From UBA1724 sp963632245 (GTDB taxonomy: Bacteria; Verrucomicrobiota; Lentisphaeria; Oligosphaerales; Oligosphaeraceae), in NCBI GenBank assembly GCA_963632245.1, contig CAVGTF010000030.1, positions 1 to 18,567 of the forward strand: a stretch of 18,567 bases of DNA. The letters run 5' to 3'. The notes beneath the pieces are model-generated. The model had not been told where the DNA came from, searched no databases, and saw nothing but the letters and a program-made list of their open reading frames with translations. The position numbers were made by a program, and so were the translations under genes. Shown in pieces: positions 1 through 6,667 of the stretch (position 1 is its first letter; each line of letters opens with the position of its first letter).

Positions 1-49
1 GGGAGTAGGGAGTAGGGAGTAGGGAGTAGGGAGTAGGGAGTAGGGAGTA
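1..49. repeat. Heptamer array, GGGAGTA x7
   Basis: Seven perfect copies of GGGAGTA run from the window edge, so the true array may be longer. It is followed by a variant heptamer GGTTTAC (50-56) and then the first copy of the ~25-bp repeat core (57-81). The inverted core near 13674 is also flanked by 7-bp units, including the complement of GGGAGTA. No coding role is seen. Confidence 0.95.
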
Positions 50-269
50 GGTTTACAAGGTGCCTGCGGCGCTCTTCCGCCTAACGGCGGCAAATGCGGG
101 CGATAATCGCCCGCAGGTAGTAGGTAGAAAGGTAGCAGGTAGAAGGTTAAAACGGTGCCTGCGGCGCTCTTCCGCCTACGGCGGCGAATGCGGGCGATAG
201 TGCTCGCAGGTAGTAGGTAGAAAGGTAGCAGGTAGAAGGTTAAAGCGGTGCCTGCGGCGCTCTTCCGCC
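50..269 (+). repeat. Tandem composite repeat, three cores, 93-95 bp period
   Basis: Three cores, each ending in TGCCTGCGGCGCTCTTCCGC plus one C, lie at 57-81, 152-176 and 245-269. Each is followed by a small CCGCC/GGCGG hairpin. Between them are near-identical degenerate heptamer tracts at 116-151 and 209-244, with units GGTAGTA, GGTAGAAA, GGTAGCA, GGTAGAA and GGTTAAA. The ordered pattern of heptamers, then core, then hairpin recurs elsewhere in the window. I see no gene here; open frames through it are low-complexity. Confidence 0.9.
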
Positions 270-345
270 TAACGGCGGTACGGTACCGGCCTTTGGGCCG
301 CACCGCGGCGGCAACCGCCCCATACCGCCACCCTAGCTTTTTTAC

Positions 346-400
346 TGGGGGGGCACGGGGGGGCCGTGAGGCCCCGACCTCCTTTGGTTGGTTCCTACCC
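346..400 (+). repeat. Intergenic hairpin element, copy A
   Basis: A G-rich run leads into a perfect stem GGGGCC / GGCCCC (360-365 with 370-375) closed by the GNRA-type tetraloop GTGA. The stem is followed by the conserved tail GACCTCCTTTGGTTGG. The element recurs at 531, 5391 and 13741, and in diverged form near 16865 and 16950, always on the plus strand. The function is unknown; a structured RNA or a mobile REP-like element are both possible. Confidence 0.8.
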
Positions 401-449
401 AGTCAGAAACCGCCCCTCCCCGAAAGCTACACGGTACCGCCGCGCGGGC

Positions 450-502
450 GGCGGAAGAGCGCCTGCGGCGCCTTGTAGGCTAGCCACTAGCCACTAATTG
501 CT
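450..502 (-). repeat. Inverted repeat core with heptamer tail
   Basis: The complement of the ~25-bp core lies at 450-474 and is followed by 7-bp units at 475-502 (GTAGGCT, AGCCACT, AGCCACT, AATTGCT). Read on the minus strand this gives the same order as elsewhere: heptamers, then core. It shows that the composite unit inserts or is kept in both orientations. Confidence 0.85.
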
Positions 503-510
503 AGGTACTT

Positions 511-739
511 ACGGCGCTTGGCGCCGTAGCGGGGGGGCACGGGGGGCCGTGAGGACCCGACCTCCTTTGGTTGGTTCCTACCCGATCAGCCCCACCGACT
601 CTGGATGTTCCCCCCCGCCTAGTTTCTTCCGCCTACCGGCGGTGCTTTTTCCCTTTTCCCCTTTTTGCGCGCCAATCTAGGCGCGCTTTCTACGCACGCG
701 CCGGTAAATTCCGGCGCGGGGTTTCGCCTCGCGAAACCC
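511..739. other. Series of five GC-rich hairpins upstream of the rhamnosidase gene
   Basis: Perfect inverted repeats occur in succession: 511-527 (7-bp stem, 3-nt loop), 629-642 (5/4), 667-686 (7/6), 697-718 (8/6) and 719-739 (9/3, GGGTTTCGC against its complement). The last two abut directly. If transcribed they would fold strongly just ahead of the first gene. None has the adjacent T-run of a simple terminator, apart from TTTTT after the 629-642 hairpin. Confidence 0.75.
531..642 (+). repeat. Intergenic hairpin element, copy B
   Basis: This copy is nearly identical to the one at 5391-5504. Positions 532-608 and 5392-5468 differ at only about three positions, and homology continues to the CCGCC/GGCGG hairpin at 629-642. 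The stem here carries a mismatch (GGACCC in the 3' arm). A run of seven C (610-616) sits where the other copy has eight A. Confidence 0.85.
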
Positions 740-750
740 TGGCCTAACTT

Positions 751-778
751 CCTCCTTCCTCCCTCCTCCTTCCTCCTT
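751..778 (+). repeat. Pyrimidine heptamer array, CCTCCTT x4 (one variant)
   Basis: Four 7-bp units: CCTCCTT, CCTCCCT, CCTCCTT, CCTCCTT. They end 9 nt before the ATG at 788, where an SD site would normally lie. The unit is the complement of an SD sequence, so the coding-strand leader has no SD. A weaker pair, TTTTCCC x2, lies at 647-660. Confidence 0.85.
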
Positions 779-787
779 TTTTTAACT

Positions 788-3169
788 ATGTTCGCACGCT
801 GGATCACACCGGGCGGTGACGCCCCCCAGAAAGACGCCTTCTACCGTTTTCGCCAGAAGATTGATGGCGACGGTCTCCCCGCGCCGTATCTAGAGGTCTC
901 CGCGTACTCCAGCTATGTCGTCTGGCTGAATGGCCATCTGCTGGGAGCCACCCAGACCCCGAATCTCCCGAATGACGCCACGTGTCTGGGCTACGAACTC
1001 GAGGACTTCTGGAATCCCCATGGCGAGAATGTCATAGAGATCCAGGTATACGCCATGGGTCGGAATTGCCTCACTGCCGCCGTGGCGCCCCCCGCCCTCT
1101 GGGCCGGGATCTATGCCTACCGCCGTATGATGCTCTTTTACCAGACCTGCGAAGATTGGGAGTGCGCCCTGGATCCCTCCTACGAACACGGCAACGAGCT
1201 CTTCCTCTCCAGCCAGCTGGGAAACTGCTTCTTCTACCACGACAACGGCAAGGAGCCCGAATGGCACAAGGCGACGGTCCTGGACTGGAAAATGGATCCC
1301 GTTCCCCAATTCGACCCGAAGGTCCGGGAGTTCCCCGAGCGCGCCCCGAAGGCGCATGTATGCCAGGCGGGATTCCTCTTCCGTCCTAAGAAGTTCCCCA
1401 AGGACTTCACCCTGGGAACCATCGTCTACCGGGACTACCTGCAGGGACAGATGGCCGACTGGAACTACGTCTCTCCCGACTGCAAGGACCTGGCTGACTA
1501 CCGCTATGGCGCGCCCATGGACTTCACCCTGGACCGCAAAAATGCCGACCGTCTCCCCTTCACCTGGCCCTCCGCACCCATCTCCGATGGCGCCAACGGA
1601 TGGTTCCTCATCGTGGATCTGGGCGGCGAGACCACCGGCTGGCTGGATCTCGTGGTCCAGACCGAAAAGGGCGCCATCCTGGATATCGCACACGGCGAAC
1701 ACCTGACCGACGGACGCATCCGCTGCGCCATCGGCGACCGGAATTTCGTGGACCGGATCTACTGCGAGCGCGGTGGCGTGCTGCATTTCACCCACCGTCT
1801 GCGGCGCCTGGGATGCCGATACCTGGAGATGCACATCACCGGCTGCAAGGAGACCCCGCGCGTGGGCTACCTGGGACTCATTCCCGTGGAGCGCGACACC
1901 CCCCGCCCGCAGCCCATCCACTGCGAAGACAAGCTTGTGGAGCTCCTGGACAAGACTGCCATCCGCACCCTCCAGTGCTGCCAGCACGAACACTTCGAGG
2001 ACTGCCCCTGGCGCGAACAGGGACTCTATCCCTACGACTCCCGAAACCAGGCGCTCTACGGCTATCCCGTCTGGGGAAACTACGATTTCGTCTCCGCGTG
2101 CTTCAAATTGCTGTCGAAGAACTGGAATGAGGGCGCCCAGACCATCAAGATGACCTCCCCCGGGGATATCCACCTCTCCATCCCCATCTTCGGACTGATC
2201 CTCTTCCCCGCCGCCTGGGAGCTCTACCTCAACAGCGGCGAATGGAAGTTCCTGGAGCCCATGCTGCCCTGTCTGAAAAAAATCCTGGACCATGCCCTCA
2301 AAAAGCCCCTCCAGACCCCCGCAGGAACCCTCTACCACCCCGGCGAAGACCCCGAAATCTGGAATTTCTGCGAGTGGCAGCCCGGACTGGATGGCACCGA
2401 GGCCGACGGAAAGGCGCGGCACCAGGCACCCTACAATCTCTACCTGCTGGAGGCACTCCACGCCGCCGAAACGATCGCCCGCGAGGGCGTCAAGCTGCAC
2501 TATCCCTGCTTCAGCGAGACCCCCAGCACGCTCCATAAGCTCGCCGACGCCCTCAAAAAGACCTGCCGTGCGCTCTTCTGGGACGAAGCGAAGGGCCTCT
2601 TCCGCACCAACGAGGACCCCGCCACACCCTTCCATGAACACATCCAGATGCTGAATGTGATCCATGGCGTGGCCACCCCAAAGCAGTGCGTTCGCATCCG
2701 CGAGGCGCTCTACGGAAAGACCCGTCCGTCTTTCCCCATCTACGAATCCACCTCCTCCGCGCTGCCCTACTGGGTCTGGGGCACACGGGCCCTCCTGCCT
2801 GGCAAGAGCGCGGACTTGCTCTACAACAAGATCCTCCAGAACTACCGGAAGGGCCTGCTCATCGGCTCGAATACCCTCTGGGAGACCACCTTGGGCGGCG
2901 AGGACTTCTGCTACGCCGGATCCCTCTGCCACGGATGGTCCGCCCTCCCCGCCTGGTATCTGCGCACACAGGTCCTGGGAATCACCCCCGCCTCCCCCGG
3001 ATACGCCACCTTCCGCTTCCGACCCAGCGCACCGAAGGCGCTCTCCTCTTTCGAGGGATACGTTAAGACCCCGCACGGACCCATCCACGCGCGCTGGCAA
3101 CGACTCCCCGACGGCACCCTCCACGCCGAGATCATCTCCTGCCCGAAGGCCTGCCAGCTCCTCCCATAA
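788..3169 (+). CDS. Alpha-L-rhamnosidase-like glycoside hydrolase (GH78-type)
   Basis: 793 residues. Family members hydrolyse terminal alpha-L-rhamnose from glycosides and polysaccharides by an inverting mechanism on an (alpha/alpha)6 barrel. The N-terminal half looks like beta-sandwich modules (for example VWLNGHLLG near residue 50). The catalytic signature DCPWREQ is at about 405-411. D405, E410 and D417 have the 5- and 7-residue spacing of the conserved acidic triad of GH78 enzymes. A further Glu in TLWE (E699) and a His in SLCHGW (H715) fit the C-terminal catalytic positions. The start at 788 is preferred because the frame upstream (to a TTG at 665) runs only through repeats. No signal peptide is seen, so the enzyme is probably cytoplasmic. 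It has no SD; a pyrimidine heptamer array precedes it. The next gene starts 30 nt downstream, probably in one operon. Substrate specificity is inferred from the family. Confidence 0.85.
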   Translation: MFARWITPGGDAPQKDAFYRFRQKIDGDGLPAPYLEVSAYSSYVVWLNGHLLGATQTPNLPNDATCLGYELEDFWNPHGENVIEIQVYAMGRNCLTAAVAPPALWAGIYAYRRMMLFYQTCEDWECALDPSYEHGNELFLSSQLGNCFFYHDNGKEPEWHKATVLDWKMDPVPQFDPKVREFPERAPKAHVCQAGFLFRPKKFPKDFTLGTIVYRDYLQGQMADWNYVSPDCKDLADYRYGAPMDFTLDRKNADRLPFTWPSAPISDGANGWFLIVDLGGETTGWLDLVVQTEKGAILDIAHGEHLTDGRIRCAIGDRNFVDRIYCERGGVLHFTHRLRRLGCRYLEMHITGCKETPRVGYLGLIPVERDTPRPQPIHCEDKLVELLDKTAIRTLQCCQHEHFEDCPWREQGLYPYDSRNQALYGYPVWGNYDFVSACFKLLSKNWNEGAQTIKMTSPGDIHLSIPIFGLILFPAAWELYLNSGEWKFLEPMLPCLKKILDHALKKPLQTPAGTLYHPGEDPEIWNFCEWQPGLDGTEADGKARHQAPYNLYLLEALHAAETIAREGVKLHYPCFSETPSTLHKLADALKKTCRALFWDEAKGLFRTNEDPATPFHEHIQMLNVIHGVATPKQCVRIREALYGKTRPSFPIYESTSSALPYWVWGTRALLPGKSADLLYNKILQNYRKGLLIGSNTLWETTLGGEDFCYAGSLCHGWSALPAWYLRTQVLGITPASPGYATFRFRPSAPKALSSFEGYVKTPHGPIHARWQRLPDGTLHAEIISCPKACQLLP

Positions 3170-3199
3170 AAAAACTCCACCCTCACGCAATCATACCCC

Positions 3200-4576
3200 A
3201 TGAAAGAAATCCGGAATATCCTCTGCATCGGGGCCGGCTATGTCGGCGGCCCCACCATGGCCGTCATCGCCGACCACTGCCCGGAATTCCGGATCACGGT
3301 GGTGGATATCAATCCCAAGCGCATCGACGCCTGGAACTCCGAGGAACTCCCCATCTACGAGCCCGGTCTCCAGGAGATCGTGAAGCGCTGCCGCGGAAAG
3401 AATCTCTTCTACTCCACCGATATCCCCACCGCCATCAAAGAGGCGGATGTCATCTTCGTCTCCGTCAATACCCCCACCAAGACCTTCGGCTGCGGCGCAG
3501 GAAAGGCCTCCGATCTCCAATTCCTGGAGCGCACCGCGCGTCAGATCGTGGAACACTCCCAGGAGGGAAAGATTGTGGTGGAAAAGAGCACGCTCCCCGT
3601 GCGGACCGCGCAGGCGCTTTCGAAGGTGCTGCAGGCCAACGAAAAGGGTCTCCGCTTCCAGATCGTCTCCAATCCCGAATTCCTGGCGGAGGGCACCGCC
3701 ATACAGGATCTCAATGAGCCCGACCGCGTCCTCATCGGCGGCACCGAGGATGCCGAGGGACAGGAGGCCGTGGAGGTCGTGGCGAGCATCTACACCCACT
3801 GGGTCCCCCGCGAAAAGATCATCACCACCAGCCTGTGGTCCAGCGAACTCACAAAGCTGGTGGCGAATGCCTTCCTGGCGCAGCGGATCTCCTCCATCAA
3901 CTCCATCTCCGCACTCTGCGAAAAGACCGGCGCCGATATCGACCAGGTCTCACACGCCGTGGGACGCGACCAGCGCATCGGCGAGCGCTTCCTGAAATCC
4001 GGCATCGGCTTCGGCGGCTCCTGCTTCAAGAAGGACATCCTGAATCTGGTCTATCTCTGCGACCACTACGGCCTCCCCGAGGTAGCGCGCTACTGGGAGA
4101 GCGTGGTCCTGATCAACGACTACCAGGCAAGGCGCTTCGTGGAGAACATGGTGGAGGCGATGTTCAATACCGTCACCGAAAAGAAGATCGCCATCCTGGG
4201 CTTCGCCTTCAAGGCAAATACCGGCGATACCCGCGAGACCCCCGCTCTCGCCGTATGCCGACAGCTCCTGGCCGAACGCGCACGGCTCGCCATCTGCGAT
4301 CCGAAGGCATTGGACAACGCCCGGGAGGACCTGGGCGATGCCGACGGACGAGTGGAATACACCGTGAATCCCTACAGCGCCTGCAAGGACGCACACGCCG
4401 TGGTGGTCCTCACCGACTGGCCACTCTTCCAGACTCTCGACTACCAGGAAATCCTCTCACACCTGAAAAAGCCCGCCTTCCTCTTCGACGGCAGAAATTG
4501 CCTCGACCACAAGGCGCTCTTCCAAATGGGATTCCAGGTCTTCCCCATCGGAAAACCCGCACTCACTCACTTCTAG
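3200..4576 (+). CDS. ugd: UDP-glucose 6-dehydrogenase
   Basis: 458 residues. It oxidises UDP-glucose to UDP-glucuronate with two NAD+, in the cytoplasm, supplying uronic acids for surface polysaccharides. The N-terminal Rossmann motif GAGYVGGP begins at residue 11. VEKSTLPVRTA and NPEFLAEGTAI are typical of the family. GIGFGGSCFKKD holds the catalytic cysteine (C275). The C-terminal UDP-binding domain includes LGFAFKANTGDTRETPA. VGGPTMAVIA and the overall length resemble the eukaryote-like branch of the family rather than the shorter common bacterial enzymes. No SD is evident. It lies 30 nt after the rhamnosidase and 18 nt before the phosphatase, which suggests co-transcription. Confidence 0.95.
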   Translation: MKEIRNILCIGAGYVGGPTMAVIADHCPEFRITVVDINPKRIDAWNSEELPIYEPGLQEIVKRCRGKNLFYSTDIPTAIKEADVIFVSVNTPTKTFGCGAGKASDLQFLERTARQIVEHSQEGKIVVEKSTLPVRTAQALSKVLQANEKGLRFQIVSNPEFLAEGTAIQDLNEPDRVLIGGTEDAEGQEAVEVVASIYTHWVPREKIITTSLWSSELTKLVANAFLAQRISSINSISALCEKTGADIDQVSHAVGRDQRIGERFLKSGIGFGGSCFKKDILNLVYLCDHYGLPEVARYWESVVLINDYQARRFVENMVEAMFNTVTEKKIAILGFAFKANTGDTRETPALAVCRQLLAERARLAICDPKALDNAREDLGDADGRVEYTVNPYSACKDAHAVVVLTDWPLFQTLDYQEILSHLKKPAFLFDGRNCLDHKALFQMGFQVFPIGKPALTHF

Positions 4577-4594
4577 ATACACCCCCCTCCTTCC

Positions 4595-5269
4595 GTGGAA
4601 AAGAAAGTCCCCCAAAATGCCATCCGCTTCCTCGTCGTGCGTCACGGCGAGACCCGCGACAATATCCTGGGTGTCCTTCAGGGACAGCAGGACGGCGAAC
4701 TGAATGCCCTGGGTCTCCGGCAGGCCGCCGCGCTAGCCGAGGCACTCTATAACATCCCCCTGGATGCCTGCTACACCAGCGATCTCCTCCGCGCCGAAGA
4801 CACCGCACGCGTCATCCTGGCAGCCGGACACGCGAAGCTCTCGCCCATCCCCGAAAAAGGCCTACGGGAATGGCTGCTCGGCGAGCTGGAGGGCCGCACC
4901 CGCCAGGAGGTCCAGGAGACACACCCCGAGATCATGGCCGCCTTCCGGCACGAACCCCGACCCGATCTCGCCGTCCCCGGCGGCGAGACCCCGGAGCAAT
5001 TCCGGCAGCGCATCACCTGCTGCCTCCAGAGACTCGCCGAAAAACACTCCCCCGGACAGACCATCCTGCTGGTCACACACGGCGCCGCAATGGGGAAGAT
5101 CTTCCAGATGGCCACCGGCCCCATCGCCCCAGGAAACCGAATCCCATTGGCCGAAAACGCCTCACTCTCTATCCTACACTATCTCCCCCACGAAAAGGCC
5201 TGGGAACTCGTTGCCTGGAATCGCACCGAACACCTCCACGGAATCCCCACACACGAGACAAAGGTATAG
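4595..5269 (+). CDS. Histidine phosphatase (phosphoglycerate mutase-like)
   Basis: 224 residues, GTG start 18 nt after the UDP-glucose dehydrogenase stop; the nearby ATG at 4617 is out of frame. Branch 1 histidine phosphatases transfer phosphate through a histidine in an RHGE motif. Here FLVVRHGET places the nucleophile at H17 and the second histidine in LLVTHGAAMG at H162. Length and motifs suit the broad family (alpha-ribazole phosphatases, sugar phosphatases, cofactor-dependent mutases), and the substrate cannot be told from sequence. Its position suggests a sugar- or nucleotide-sugar-related role. No terminator follows; a composite repeat begins within about 20 nt. Confidence 0.85.
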   Translation: MEKKVPQNAIRFLVVRHGETRDNILGVLQGQQDGELNALGLRQAAALAEALYNIPLDACYTSDLLRAEDTARVILAAGHAKLSPIPEKGLREWLLGELEGRTRQEVQETHPEIMAAFRHEPRPDLAVPGGETPEQFRQRITCCLQRLAEKHSPGQTILLVTHGAAMGKIFQMATGPIAPGNRIPLAENASLSILHYLPHEKAWELVAWNRTEHLHGIPTHETKV

Positions 5270-5284
5270 CGCTTCGCCCTAACT

Positions 5285-5504
5285 AGTACCTAGCAGGTTA
5301 GCGGCTAGTGGCTGGCCTATAAGGTGCCGCAGGCGCTCTTCCGCCGCTGAGGAGACGGCACAAGCCAATACCGCTACCCTAGGGGCTTTCTGGGGGGCAC
5401 GGGGGGCCGTGGGGCCCCGACCTCCTTTGGTTGGTTCCTACCCGATCAGCCCCACCAACTCTGGATGTAAAAAAAAGCCTAATTTCTTCCACCTAAACGG
5501 CGGT
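5285..5504 (+). repeat. Composite intergenic repeat (heptamers, core, hairpin element copy C)
   Basis: 7-bp units at 5285-5320 (AGTACCT, AGCAGGT, then AGCGGCT, AGTGGCT, GGCCTAT) lead into the core AAGGTGCCGCAGGCGCTCTT plus CCGCC (5321-5345). The hairpin element follows (5391-5469; stem GGGGCC/GGCCCC, loop GTGG, tail GACCTCCTTTGGTTGG). It continues through eight A (5469-5476) to a CCACC/GGCGG remnant. The rest of the 5270-5681 gap holds further inverted repeats (5557-5576; 5606-5622 with a one-base bulge) but no gene. Confidence 0.85.
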
Positions 5505-5632
5505 ACCATGCATGACGCCCTGCGCGCAGCATAGCGCAACCTCCTAATTCACAACTGCGGCGCGCTCTAACGCCGCTGGCGGTTTGGCGGTGCGAAGCGC
5601 CGACAAGGCCCACTGCAGAGTGGCCACAACTT

Positions 5633-5674
5633 CTCATTCCTCATTCCTCATTCCTCATTCCTCATTCCTCATTT
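5633..5674 (+). repeat. Heptamer array CTCATTC x5 plus one variant
   Basis: Five perfect CTCATTC units (5633-5667) and a sixth, CTCATTT (5668-5674), end 8 nt before the ATG at 5682. The array fills the position of an SD site. A unit gain or loss would change leader length by 7 nt. The frame of the downstream gene is open back through the array to a TAA at 5568, but it has no ATG, GTG or TTG. Confidence 0.95.
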
Positions 5675-5681
5675 CTTCATC

Positions 5682-6509
5682 ATGTTTCTCGGCATCATCG
5701 ACAAGGCATACACCGAAAAATACGGCTATTCCCAGGGCATTTTGCGTCTGAAGGCGCAGGGCTATGATGCCATTGACTTCCAGGGCTTCGTGGACACCTC
5801 CACGGCGTTGTGGAAGCTCCCAGAGGACCGTTTTTTAGGGATGGTGAAAGAGACTGGCGATTTTCTGAAAGAGCAGGGAATTACGGTATACCAGTCCCAT
5901 GCGCCCTGGGAGTGGCCGCCGCGGCACGTAACTGCGGACGACCGCAAGGACCTCTTTGACCGCACCCACCGTGCCTTGAAGGGCTGTCAGGCGCTAGGCT
6001 GCAAGAACCTGGTCATCCATCCCCTCATGCCCTTCCTGAACGAAGAGAACCAGGATGCCGAGACCGTGCTGGGCATGAACCTGGGCTTCCTGGGCGCCGT
6101 CACCGACTACGCGCGATACTACGGCGTCACTGTCTGCCTGGAGAACCTCCCCTTCCAGAATATCCCCCTGGCCACCCCCGAGGAAATCCGAAATTTTGTG
6201 GAGGACATGAATCTGGATAACCTGCGGGTCTGCCTGGACACCGGACATTGCAATGTCCGCGGCTTCTCCGCCGGCGACGCCGTCCGCCTCATCGGTCCCG
6301 AACTATTGAAATGTCTCCATGTCCACGACAACGACGGCAAGGACGACCAGCACCGTATGCCGGGCGAGGGCACCATTGACTGGGAGGACTTCCGGCAGGC
6401 CCTCCGCGATATCAACTTCCAGGGATCGCTCTCCCTGGAATGGACGCCGCGCGACGAGACCGACGAACTCCTGGGCATCCAGAAAGCCCGCATCCTGGCG
6501 AATCCATAG
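5682..6509 (+). CDS. Sugar phosphate isomerase/epimerase-like TIM-barrel protein
   Basis: 275 residues of the xylose-isomerase-like TIM-barrel superfamily (AP endonuclease 2 fold). These enzymes use a divalent metal to isomerise or epimerise sugars or sugar phosphates. Candidate metal ligands are seen in order: E154 (CLENLP), D186 and H189 (CLDTGHCN), H215 (HVHDND) and E253 (SLEWTP). HPLMPF and GEGTIDW are also typical. No signal peptide is seen. The exact substrate is unknown; nearby uronate and rhamnose genes suggest sugar catabolism, but that is inference. The leader lacks an SD and consists of a 7-bp repeat array. leuS starts 158 nt downstream. Confidence 0.85.
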   Translation: MFLGIIDKAYTEKYGYSQGILRLKAQGYDAIDFQGFVDTSTALWKLPEDRFLGMVKETGDFLKEQGITVYQSHAPWEWPPRHVTADDRKDLFDRTHRALKGCQALGCKNLVIHPLMPFLNEENQDAETVLGMNLGFLGAVTDYARYYGVTVCLENLPFQNIPLATPEEIRNFVEDMNLDNLRVCLDTGHCNVRGFSAGDAVRLIGPELLKCLHVHDNDGKDDQHRMPGEGTIDWEDFRQALRDINFQGSLSLEWTPRDETDELLGIQKARILANP

Positions 6510-6667
6510 AACGCAGGCGCGCGACACCAGTCCGCACGCCTTCCATTATATTACCCGACTGCATTTTACAACCTCCCGCGGGTGAACTATGCCCGCGTCG
6601 CACGAACCCCTTTTTATTCTGGTCGAGAGTCACTCTCACCCTTTCTTCCCTCCAAGAGGACCCCACA

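Noticed and set aside
1..49. Telomere-like repeat
   Set aside because: GGGAGTA resembles plant-type heptameric telomere repeats in length and G-richness, but similar heptamers of other sequence lie inside the window and all genes around are bacterial.
50..269. CRISPR array
   Set aside because: Three spaced cores have a 93-95 bp period with conserved, not unique, sequence between them; no cas genes are present.
665..787. N-terminal extension of the rhamnosidase from a TTG
   Set aside because: It runs through hairpins and a heptamer array and has no SD; the ATG at 788 starts the conserved-looking protein. The extension is kept only as a speculative finding.
890..3190. Minus-strand open frame of 766 codons opposite the rhamnosidase gene
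   Set aside because: GC-rich third positions keep the antisense frame open; the translation is Gly/Val/Glu-rich with no motifs, while the plus strand encodes a clear GH78 enzyme.
6510..6667. T-box or leucine leader peptide before leuS
   Set aside because: There is no T-box sequence, specifier stem or Leu-codon run; only one short hairpin without a following T-run in place.
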